DNA from: Polyrhizophydium stewartii
Taxonomy: Eukaryota > Chytridiomycota > Chytridiomycetes > Rhizophydiales
Reading direction: 5' to 3'
NCBI GenBank assembly: GCA_027604665.1
Contig: JADGIZ010000022.1
Location: forward strand, 1 to 44,080
DNA: 44,080 nt
The translations under genes were made by a program, and so were the position numbers. The notes under the pieces were generated by a model. That model made no database searches. It was given only the letters and a program-made list of their open reading frames with translations, and was not told the DNA's origin. This document shows, in pieces, positions 20,623-30,864 of the stretch; position 1 is the first letter of the stretch; each line of letters opens with the position of its first letter.

Positions 20623-23600
20623 ATGCCGCTTGCGCAGACCGTGCAGGCAGTCGTGTGCCTGGGCCACTTCATCAACATCGATGTATACCAGCGCGGCCTC
20701 TACAAGCTGCAGTGCCGGCTTTACAAGCGCAGCCACCGCCGCTCGCGCTCAGGCGACCCGGCGTGCCGCAAGCGCATCGACGCCGTCCCCCTCCGCATCA
20801 TCCATTCGGAGGAGTTTCTCGGCCATCTGCCGCCTGGTGCGTGACGGCGCCGGGCCCTCTTGGCACACGGCAGGCGCCGGCGCCGCATGCGCGCGCCAAA
20901 TGCCGCTGACCTGCCTGCCCTGTTCCTTGCGGCCCTGCGGCCTGACGTCGCCGCCACTTTGGCGCCTCGTCGGCCGCACCCGCCGACCTCGTCAACAACG
21001 CCACACGCCTCGCCCCAGAAACGGCCTGGGAGGAGCGGCACCACGTCTTCCCGCCCCACACCGCCACTCGCACACGCTGTCTGCTCCGGAACCACCGCAA
21101 GTGCAACTGGCGGTGCCGCCCGTCGCCGTACTCGCCGGCGCCGAGCCCGCCCGCGTCCACCGCAGCGCTGTTTTCGCTTGCCTCGATACAGCCGCGGCCG
21201 CTTCACGCCGACGGCATGCCAGCCTCCGCCTCCGCCGCCTCCGCTGCCGCCGCCTCGGCGTCGGCCTCTTCGCTGCTCGCGCCAGCGCTCGAGAAGACCG
21301 TGTTTGTGTCGAGCACCTTCAACCTCACGACGCAGCGAGAGCGCATCCCTCTGCTGTGCGGCGCCGTCTTTGAGGCAACAGACATCTTCTGCGACTCGGG
21401 TGCTCCTGACGAGGAGACATGTGCGTATCTCGAGGTCCAGCTCTTCTTCTCCCCAGACGAGGCGTGAGTCGCACGCTCGAGTCGCTGCCCGCGCGCTGCA
21501 CAAGTCGATGTGCCATGGGCTGACCGCGATCGTCGCAGATCTGCCGACCCGGATCGCCTCGAGCTCCAGCAGACACGCACAATCAAAATCAACGACTTCA
21601 TGTCCACACGGACGCATGTTCTTGAGCATATCTCGGTCACCTTTGACGGCGTCTTCTTTTCAACATGCGACATCGCGGTTGCCACGGTGCCGCTGCGGTT
21701 TGTGCCAGAAGCGCCAGCGCAGCCCGGCTCATCGGCCCATCGCAAGCAACGCCAGTCGTCGCAAGAATCGCCACAAGCGCACACGCAGAATAGCGGACAG
21801 GCCGTCGTCGCGTCCATATTCTCGTCGCTTGCTGGCATCTTGGGTGCACCGTGGCATCCAGAGGCTCTCCCGCCACTCCCAGATCGGCCGCAGGCGCCAG
21901 CATATCCGAAAAAGAGCGACGACATCCGCACTTCCAGCTCGACTGCATCCATCCACTCAACTGGCGCGCCACAGTCCGTCACACTCTCGATTGCGGAAGC
22001 CGTCGGAGAGCTGCCGATTCACCAGCTGATGTGCACGGCCATCAGCTCAATATCTGTGCTCCTTGACCTCCACGTCGCCACATGCGAACTGATGCAAGAT
22101 GCGGAGGCGCCGGCGCTTCCATTTGCCATTCCAGAGACTCCAGTCAGCGTTATCACGCAGGCAATCCGCAGTTCGCTGCCCAGACTCGACAGCGCGCACC
22201 TGCCATTAGGATTTGCGTTTCCCCACGGCGACCAGCCTGTTTCCTCGCGCGCGCAAGCCACTAGTCTCCTCGCTCTGTTTTCTGGTATGCTCCGAAAGTG
22301 GATCAATGTCGAGGTATGTCAGCCCTATGCTCTCTTAGAATCATAAACCCGATGCTGACCACACTGCATCTCAACTTCTCATTCTGCTCCCACAGCAACG
22401 AAACCAGAGCGACTCGGACACGGCGCACAGCACAAGCAAGATTGCTGCAAGTCTTTCCGCACCGGTGGGTCGTCGAAAGCCCATTTATCGCAATCTAAAT
22501 CTGATGCTTACGTCAGAGCGCTTGCAGATCCAGGAGGCTTGGGGACTCTACGCCGCCGCTATAGTTGCGCGATACGGCCAGATTGTATCAGGGATTCGTG
22601 CCTCGAACGCACAACGACGCCTTGAGGATCTCTGCGAAAAGGTCAGGCTTGGAGTGCACGAGTCGCCGCTGGAGTTCCTCTCCACTTCACAGTATGTCAA
22701 ACAGCACGTATAGCTTGTGGCGCGCGTGGGAGATGCGGACTGTGAGCTAATCTTCGTCTGCTTCTCCGACCAGATGCCGCGCATTGCTTCTTGAGACGTT
22801 CCCCCCACCGGACTATCCGACGCTTGTTGCCCACTCCATGAGTCCCCGACACCACCAGCGCATGCCAGCCGATAACAACACCAAAAACGGCAGTGTTTAC
22901 AAGTCGCGTTCGCAGGGATCTCTGCTTGTTGCTGCGACCGAGCGCAGTAGCCGCATAGGCACAGCCGACTCGCTTGCTATGTCTCCACACTCCTCCGTGC
23001 CGGCCTCGCCTAAACATTGGCCAAGACAGAGCCGCTCTGCGATATCTATCGGGTCTGCTGCAAAGCCAAAAGCCGGCCCAGCCTTGGTCAGCTCACCTGC
23101 AGCCCACAACGACTGCATTGCGCCAAGTTCCAGAGGCGCGTCCCAGGATGAAATACCGAGCACATGCAAGAGCACAGACCCCGCGACGTGCGCGTGCTTT
23201 GACGATATCACCAGCGCGATCCGCCAGATGGCGGTTCAAGTTCAGGCCTCGCTAGATTCAAGCTCGTCTCAGAAAGAGCTTTCATTAATTCCCAACGGCG
23301 ACTTGTCCGCTGCAGTGAGCTCGAGCGCGGTCCGCATCAGCGAGCAGCATCTTGATGTTTCTGGGGAGAGCCACACGCAGGAGAAGTGTCCGTGCCATAT
23401 GATCATCTTTGTTCACGGTCTCCTTGGTAAGCCTCGCTGCCTATTCGATTGCAAGCCCTCTGCCGCTGACCGTAGCTTGCGTAGGGTCGTCGTTTGATTT
23501 TAGGCAGTACAAAAACAGGCTTGAATGCACTCTGGTCGAACTCGGCGTCCCTCTGTCGCTATTCCAGTTTGTCAACTCGTCTGCATACGAGGATGACACG

Positions 23601-24589
23601 TTCGAGGACATTGAGCTGATGGCGGATAGACTTGCAAACGAGGTCGCTGCGCACGTGGCCCGTGTGCGCAATCGCACCGTCGCAACTATCTCGTTTATCT
23701 GTCATAGTCTTGGAGGCATTGTGGCAAGGTGGGAGTGAGCTTGGCACCGCCCTCAGCTTCTTGGGCTGATCACTGTGCCTCGGTTACCCTCGAGCAGATG
23801 CGCGCTCTCCAGACCGGCCATGCATCCGCTGCTGGACAGGCTTCACGCCCTCACCACCCTCGCAACACCGCATCTGTCTCTAGCGACACATCAGAACACG
23901 CTCATCAATTCCGGTTCGTTGATCATTCGAATAACCCCAACGATGAGCCTTAGCTGCCTTGGCTGACGAATCGGGTCGCAGCCATTGGCATCTACCAGGC
24001 TATCTCCCGCTCAAAGTGCATCGAGCAACTCGCGATGAGGGATCATCCTGATCCGCGCCAGACGCTGCTCTTTCGGCTGGCAAGCGACGACACTCTTGAG
24101 CGGTTCAACCGCGTCGTGATGTTTGGCTCACTGCAGGACAAGTACGTTCCATTTGACGGCGCACTCTCGCTCTGCAGCGACTTGCATCACTCGACGCATA
24201 CGGCCCGCGCAAACGGAGGTCAGCCCAACCCTTCTCACACACACACTGCCGAGGAGGTTCTCAGCACGAGCCTGCCTCCATCAACCGCATCTTTTTGGGG
24301 CGTCGAAGATGCAATCAAGGAGATGGCGTCACTTTTCAACGCTCGTCTCGCGCGGATCCCTCGAGTCCACCGGTTCAACGTGCACTTTCCCGCACTCGAG
24401 GACCCCGAGCGCATCGGGACGCTGTTCAGCTCAGACCCGCTGGGCCGCATGGCACACCTGGCCATGATTGAGGATCCTGCAATGATCGACATGTCTATTG
24501 TTGCGTGCGGCCTGCACATGCCCTGCAGGGGCAGCAACCATGGCCCAGGCGGTGCGACGGCCGCGGGTCACGATTGCGACTCTGAGTGA
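20623..24589 (+). CDS. FAM135-type alpha/beta hydrolase (DUF3657 plus DUF676 lipase-like)
   Basis: Eight exons (20623-20836, 21019-21463, 21539-22313, 22396-22691, 22774-23426, 23485-23728, 23798-23913, 23982-24589) give 1116 aa. The N-terminal domain matches the start of FAM135 proteins (CLGHFINIDVYQRGLYKLQC; then FNLTTQRERIPLLC and HISVTFDGVFFSTCDIAVA). A helical middle and a low-complexity Ser-rich linker (about 590-760) follow. The C-terminal hydrolase has MIIFVHGLLGSSFDFRQYKN, the nucleophile elbow ICHSLGGIVAR (the first Gly of GxSxG is Cys), ATPHL, and DHPDPRQTLLFRL ... VVMFGSLQDKYVPFDGA, very like the corresponding part of animal FAM135. Ser of HSLGG is the expected nucleophile; the partner Asp and His cannot be assigned safely. 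The family is predicted to be serine esterases or lipases, with no firm substrate. Intron 7 has an unusual GTTCGT donor. A transposon-end repeat begins 3 bp after the stop. Confidence 0.87.
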
Positions 24590-24591
24590 AC

Positions 24592-24638
24592 AATTCTAAT
24601 CGCACCATTTTGTAATCGGCCTCGGGCGGCCGATCAAA
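24592..24638 (+). repeat. Solo copy of the Fanzor-element end sequence
   Basis: AATTCTAATCGCA, then GTAATCGGCCTC and GGCCGATCAA in the same order and spacing as the left end at 7290-7336. It has the same orientation as that left end. No second end and no Fanzor fragment follow in the next kilobases. Like the left end of the full element, it begins just downstream of a stop codon, here 3 bp and there 22 bp. It is either a solo end left by deletion or a shared 3'-end motif. Confidence 0.7.
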
Positions 24639-24912
24639 CGCCTTTTCTCGCGCCATGAATGCGAGTGCTCTGAGGTAAGCAACCTATGAGATTGCCAAGT
24701 TGCGTCACCTGCAAAGTGAGTCAGGCACGCGCGGGTGAGTCTCGATGGGCGGGAGGGATGGCGCACGGCCGCTGCAGGGGAAGTCGCCTTAGGGATGGCG
24801 GCGCTGCCTGCCGCATCTTGCGAGACATTGATCGGGCGATTTCAGTGCTGAGAGCATGCGATCAGAGGATCGCACATGAACGACGTTCATTGCGGACTCC
24901 GAATTTTTGCCC
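24639..24912. other. Intergenic stretch, nothing recognised
   Basis: This is the presumed promoter region of the downstream hypothetical gene. I see no repeat, RNA gene or convincing open frame in it. Confidence 0.5.
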
Positions 24913-26729
24913 ATGATCACCGACGTCCCTCGCACACGGAGCCTCGAGGCGTCGCCAGGCGCCGGTGCATCCCGCAAGCTGCCCGTCACAGCCGAGTTCA
25001 GGAAGGCTGCCGCCGCCCTCCCGTTGCTCGAGCTCGAGCGTGCACGGGCGGCGGCTCTGTCGGACCCCAACGCAAGCGGCCCGTCGTGGCTTGCGCTTCC
25101 CCGAGAGACTCGCAAGCCTGATCCTGCCCTCGCGCCTCCGCGAACGAGCCGTGCCCGCCGCTTCCGCAGCAAGCAGGCCGTCGCCGAGCTCGTATCGCGG
25201 ACGGCGCCCGATGTCTCTTACCTCTCGCGCCTGGCGCAGCGGCGGGTCCAGCATCAAGTGCGCTTCGCAAGCCGTCTCGGCATGCGCCGAGCCGACTTGC
25301 ACAACAATCCGCGGCTCGGCTCGCTCTTGCACGAGTGGAACTCGGCGCCGCCCGGCTCAGGCGAGCCCATGTCATCCCTTTCAAAGGCAGTAGAGCTGAG
25401 ATGGGCTGCACAAGCCAGCTACCCGCCTCCAAGCAACAAGAGCACGCAGGGCCTCCGAGCCTCTCTCCATCCAAGCCCAAGATCTCACGTTGACGATGAG
25501 AGCAGCAGCGACAATGGCGGCCATAGTGACAGTGATAGCGCCGGGAGCAGCGCCGACAGCGCTAGGGGCGTCTTGACTCAGAAATCCGTTGCCGTGCCAA
25601 GCTCTATGGCTGAATTCGACCAGGACGCTTTTGACGGCTCTTCCGTCCTCGAGATTCGCAACGGCCGAGAAGGATTTCGCGAGCTTGTAAAGCAAGTCGC
25701 GGACGAGCAGCTTCGCCGGCAAGAAGAATACGGCGAGAAAGGCTTCCGCAAGAGCGCGGTCCGCATCATTCGCCGACGGGTCATCGACATTGCGCAGCGC
25801 TTTTTGCAAAAGCATCACGCTCAGCTCAGAGTGCCGAATCATATTCCGACGCAGCAGGAAGACCCAGCAGGCGTTGCCGTCGTCGACGTTCTCCGCGAGA
25901 TCTATCCAAACTTCCCGGCTCGTCAGGAAGAGCCTGTCGGTGCTCGCACTGTCGCGCAAGGTCTTGATGCCAGGCATGATGCATTGCAAAAGAAGTTTGG
26001 TGCGTGGTGCGAAGGTTGCGAGCCTGCCGGCGCGATAGATCGCTGACAGCCCGCGTCCGCTTCCTGCTTCAGCCATGTCGCGGTTTGAGCTGCCCTCCAA
26101 TGTAAGGCACACGCAACGTTTAGAAACGCATTGAAAAGACTGACCTTGTTTCTGTACAGGATCTTTTGGACGCGATTCACTGGGCGGCGGCAGAGCTGCC
26201 CAAGGCGGAGCGTCGCGTTGCGGGTAAAATGCCGCCAGACACACTCATGGCCGTCGGTTGCCTCATGCAAGAGTACCTGCGTGACAAATTTCCGCTCGCC
26301 AAAGGTTGGCCGCTTGCATGGGTACTCGATTGCCTCTATGCTGCGGCTTACTCTTCTCTATGCGATGAAAGGTTGCAATATCGGCGATGAGCTCGGACAA
26401 TTGGCGCCTAGTTTCGAAGATATCTGTGGTACGCTGCAGATCAACGGCTGCGTCTGCTGAACTTGTGCCAGACTAACGTGGACGCCATTTTCAATCGCAG
26501 CTTCTCAGACGGCAGCCCCGAACCTCGGAAAAGGAGAGAAGAAACGCCTAACCGATACTCTACTGACGACTGTTCTCAAATGACACGCTCACAAAAACTC
26601 GCAATCCCGTGCACAAGCATGCGGCTTCGGTTTATCAAGATCACTTGCGCATCTGCTGGGTCTGCTCCCTGCGGAACTCGTCCCAGCGAGCGCGCTGCTC
26701 GAACGCCGCCACGATCTCGTTTGGGGTGA
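24913..26729 (+). CDS. Unrecognised four-exon protein
   Basis: The model uses exons 24913-25999, 26073-26101, 26160-26321 and 26412-26729 and is in frame throughout (531 aa). Intron 1 (GTGCGT donor, GCTGAC branch, TTCAG acceptor) and intron 2 (GTAAGG donor, TACAG acceptor) are convincing. The last intron (GTACTC donor, CCTAG acceptor) is weaker. It is chosen because the frame after it reads FRRYLWYAADQRLRLLNLCQ, clearly protein-like. The 3' end is uncertain: the frame runs 89 bp into the antisense of CNB-C. I do not recognise the protein. It has a basic N-terminal region (SRLAQRRVQHQVRFASRLGM), an acidic serine stretch near 200 (DDESSSDNGGHSDSDSAG), a charged helix near 255-300 (FRELVKQVADEQLRRQEEYG) and a compact helical end (PPDTLMAVGCLMQEYLRDKF). 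No membrane segment is seen. The composition suits a nuclear factor, but that is a guess. Confidence 0.6.
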
Positions 26730-29700
26730 TTTTGAAATGCCCGTCGTCCAAGGCGCGCTGAAGCATGTCGAAGCCTGCAAAGAGCGCAAAGTTGTGCTGT
26801 GAGATCAGCATCAGCGTCGTGTTTGATGAAGTCACAACGGTATATTGGCTTGCGGGGCCTCTCCCTGCTTCGTCGTCCCGGCGGAGCTGCGCGACATATT
26901 CACGCTTGCTACTTTCAGGATCCGAGGTGCTCAGGCCCGGAGCCGGAGTCATGCCGGGGAAAAAATCGCCCGGCTGGAACTCAAATAGCGACATCATCTC
27001 ATACGTTGGCTTTTCGTCCCCTTCGGACTGGGTGGCGGCGTCGTCGGCAACTGAGAGCTTCACAATGTCCTTTCCCTTGGCGTTCTTGCGCCGGACAATG
27101 CGCATCATCTTGTCCGAGCGGCACGAGCCGCTGATGACCCAGTACATGTCGAGTGCGACAGAGCCCTCCGAGATGATGACTTGGTTGGGCTGGTATGTCG
27201 CAAATTTTGCGTGCGAGACAATCTTCTCGACAATGCTGCGGTCGGAGCAGAAATGCGGCAACCCGAGCAGCAGCTGAATGTTGTTCTCGCGCTGCGCCTG
27301 ACCAGAGAGGCTGATGATCTTGAGAAAATCGCCTGCAAAATCTGTCAGCGACGTCTGAAAGGGTTTGGAAAGGCGGCAAGCATGACGACCTTTTTCGATA
27401 CGCAGAAGCTCGGTCTCAGTCATGGTCGAGACGGACGACATCCGCGGCGTCTCGATGAGGCGGCCCTCGACCATCCGGATGCAGCGGTCACCAAACGAGT
27501 CCCCGGCCTTGCCTGTGCTCAGACGATACTTGACATCGTCGCGCACAGTGAACATGTCAACTTGGCCGCTGAGAATGAAGTAGAAGCCGCTGGGGCAGTG
27601 GTTTTGCTTGACAATCAGCTTGCCCTGCCGTCAAATCGTCGTGTCAGATTTAGCTGGCTTTTTCCAGCCGCCAGCGAGACACAACAGCACAAACCTGCGT
27701 GTATATCTCGTACTGAAAGAGTTGTCGAGAGCGCGATGGTGTCAGCCCTTCTGCATGTTGTGACGCGATGCTATGTTTTCAAGCAAAACTTGCGTTCATC
27801 GATTTGCAGAACATGCGCTGCTGCGGCTGCGAGTAAGAGCTGAAGCTGTGCAGGCGGATCGCCAGCAACTGCGCCATCTTGTCACACTGCAGATCGCTTC
27901 TCTCGGAGTTGACAAACTCAACGACACGCTTGCTAAGGGCCAAGTCACGCTTGGGAACGTAGTTTTTGATCAACATGAGCAGCGCATCGGTGTCAAGGTT
28001 GGACTCGACACTGAAGCGCACAAGCGTTGGAATCAAGCGCCTGTCAAGCTTGATGAGACGATGGGCCATGATGTAGCCGACATATGCAACGTGCCAGAGC
28101 CGTCTCAGGGTCGCGCGCCTCACGGGGTCTGTTGGCTGCGACTGGCGGCGGAGCTCGACGATGGACGCAGCAGCTGATGATGTGATCTTCTCCGGCAGCG
28201 GCTTGGGCACAGCCGATCCAATCGCCATGCTTCCGCGCCGTCGATTGGCAAGGCGAGCCTGCATCTCGCGGTGAAGGACGTCCGACTGGTTCAGCAGCGA
28301 GAGCACGTTCTGACTTGACGACTTGACGAGCGTCCCTGCGTCCTTGCTCTCCATAAATGACGAGCGGCGATGCCTCAGCGCAGATCTTCTTGCACTGCTA
28401 TCTAGCGCATCATCTTGACTCTCGTTTGGCTTCTCGAGGCTGAGTTCAAAGTGCTTACTGGAAGACACCGCCTTGGGCATATTTTGCAGCGCCTCGCTGC
28501 TCGTGAAGCGGCCGTCTGATTCGCGTCTTGAGAACTCTGCTTTCGGGCTGTGCGCAGCTCCGTCTTGGACATTAAGCGCCTTGATATGCTCTTCGAGCAT
28601 CATCGAGCGCCGCCGTGGTCGCGGGTGGTCTGTGGAAGAGACAGGCTCCGGGACATTTCGAGAAACTTCAGGCTGGTCGCGCAGAGTCGGCCGATCCCAC
28701 AAGCCAGATGCGTCCTGCGGCGAGAAAGCACTCGGCCGCCGGAGCCTCATTGCACGCATACTTGCGCCGAGGTCGTGCTGCTTGGCAAGACACTTCAGTT
28801 GTTTGAGCGAGTCAATTGACATGAAACACACAAAACTCACAGCTGCTTGTAACTGGCCAGAGTGCTGCTGCGGCGGAGGCGGCTGAGACGGCGCTGCTGT
28901 CTTGTTTTCATGCTGTTGATCAGGCATGACATTACGATGGACGGATGCCAATCTTGCCGAAGCCGAGAGGTCAGGAGGTGTGTCCCAAGGGTTCAGTGCG
29001 AGCGAGGCGCGACGTTGGTGTCGAATCGATCTGCCAGTTCCAGTCTGAAATGGAGGCTGGGGACCTGCTGTGGTGACGTCGGTTGCTGCGTCGCCGTGTA
29101 TCGCAGCTGATGGCGCCGGCTCGGTTGGACGTAATAGAGGCTGAGGCGCATTTGCTGCCGCACCTGAATCGGCTTGTGTTGGCTTGGCGTGCTTGTGCTG
29201 CGCTGATGGGCGAGATGAAGAGCGTCGTCTCGATCCCTTGGGCGATGCTGAGACGTCATCAGGCGACGCGGGAAGCTGCGCTTGCTCGCTTGCCTTTGAT
29301 GAATGCCGCCTCGTGTGGCTTGCTGGACTATCAAGCGGTAGTTCGTCGATGGCGGACTGTCGCGGCTCTTGGATAAAGGATGGCCGCCGCTGGTGCCGCA
29401 AAGCCGAGCTGAAGCTGGCCGCTAAATCTACAGAGTTGGGGGCCGGCAATGCGTCACCGTCGCTTGCCTGAGCGCCGTTAGATCCCAGGTATCTTTCTGA
29501 AGCCGACTGAGGATCATCGTCGCCCGCGCTTGGAGCAGCGTTGACTACAAAGCCGTCGGCTGTGCGGCTTGTTCGGATCCGTGCGCTCTTGTGATCGCCA
29601 GCAAGCATATCCTTCGGCGACGGTGCGGAAACGCTGTGAGAAATTCCGCCTCGCGCCTGCAGGAGTGCGGCCGAGGGCCGTCTCGGCCAACTGGGCGGTT

Positions 29701-30685
29701 GCGAATCCGGGGACTGCGTCTGCGAGCTTGCACCGGCTGAGCGCGCCGCGCCGCTGGCGATGTCGCCCTTTTTCGCTGCAGCCTTCGCAGTTACATTCCG
29801 GCTGTGCCGACGTGAGCTTCTCAGTGAGTCTCCTGAAGGAGCCCCGGGCAAATCCTGAGACGAATGCGATGCAGGAGAATTTGGCGCATTCGGAGATCCG
29901 TTGACAGTCTCAGACCGACCAAAGCCGGCGCGAGTGCGAGGATCAGTAGATGAAGTATCCAAGTCAGGAGCCGCGTCCCCGACCGAATTCATGCGCAGAC
30001 GATCGGTGGTGGGCCGCAGACACAGATCGCCCTTGGTGCTGGCGTCCGACTGCGCAATCGTCGCCGCGCGACGGCGAGACGGCGAGCCTTGCACTGCTCC
30101 TGGCTGCAGCTGATCTGCCGCCGGGTCGCCTGGTGTGCGAAATGAGCCAGAAGTAGCCGCCGGTGCATTTGGCGTGGCTGGCAGAGCCGAGGTCAAGGAC
30201 ACTGGCGACGCCCTGTGACCACCGCCCTGCTCCGGTGGCGATCTTACTGAGAGCGCCTGCCTCGCTCGGGCTTCGGGCGTGGCTGTATCGCTTGCGGAAC
30301 GGCCGCGTGCTGTGGTGCTGTCGACGGCGCCTTGATCCTCATTCCCTCTCAAGGCGGGAACCTTTGTTTGCCGCCTGATTCCGTCGACAAAGCGCTCAAA
30401 GACGGCGGGCACAATCGAAAGGCTGTTGAGGTTTGTGCGAGCGACTCCGGTGATGTTGCGGGCTGCAGATACCCCATGCGCACTCGGCAAAGTAGGCAGT
30501 TTTGGAGCCCCACTCGCCAGCGACTCCTGGCCGACGACCTGCGTAGCGACCTCGGATTGTTTGCGAAGAGGCATGCGAAGGAAAGTTTGTGAGACCGTAT
30601 TCAGATCGATCCAGAAACGCCAATCCGGGCCACAAGTATCGCCCGGAACACGGCGCCACTCAGCGAGTGAGGCACAGTCTGCCAT
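26641..30685 (-). CDS. CNB-C: giant disordered protein with two cyclic-nucleotide-binding folds
   Basis: Exons 27794-30685, 27695-27712, 27390-27624 and 26641-27332 give 1278 aa. Intron 1 (27713-27793) appears to be a GC-AG intron with the typical GCAAGT donor. Residues 1-780 are disordered and Ser/Pro-rich; a start at the internal ATG at 30574 is also possible. A conserved motif NQSDVLHREMQARLANRRRG (about 806) precedes the helical module (about 850-962: LRRLWHVAYVGYIMAHRLIK, LIKNYVPKRD, QLLAIRLHSFSSYS). The 18-nt microexon gives YEIYTQ. CNB fold 1 (about 960-1050) has GKLIVKQNHCPSGFYFILSG and GDSFGDRCIRMVEG, then PRMSSV. Fold 2 (about 1075-1240) has QVIISEGSVALDMYWVISGS and FQPGDFFPGM, with no cassette. 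The end is EIVAAFEQRARWDEF. The 57-nt intron 27333-27389 is in frame and stop-free. It is divergent from the ciliary coiled-coil gene (179 bp between ATGs). Confidence 0.86.
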
Positions 30686-30864
30686 CTGAGTTTCGAACTG
30701 GATCTCTCGCGATCAGAACAAGTGGCCTGCGCCACGGCTGGGATGAGCTGTCTGTCGGGGCCTCCAAAGTGCCGGCAAGACGGACCGCCGTGAGCTTTGG
30801 CCATGGTCCTATCCGTCGAAATATCTTGTGCCGCCGTTTCTTCCCGGCAACGGCCGATTCTGCC
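30686..30864. promoter_or_regulatory. Shared divergent promoter of CNB-C and the CFAP73-like gene
   Basis: Only 179 bp separate the two ATGs, so both promoters must lie here. I looked for an RFX-type X-box and did not find a convincing one. No TATA box is evident. Its identity as a bidirectional promoter is inferred from layout alone. Confidence 0.5.

Noticed and set aside
20860..22029. Plus-strand open frame of 389 codons, Pro/Arg-rich
   Set aside because: It overlaps exons 2 and 3 of the FAM135-type gene in another frame; its composition is that of shifted GC-rich codons.
26075..26390. A separate small gene starting MSRFELPSN
   Set aside because: The bases before this ATG form a good acceptor, and a GTGCGT donor at 26000 joins it in frame to the upstream stretch.
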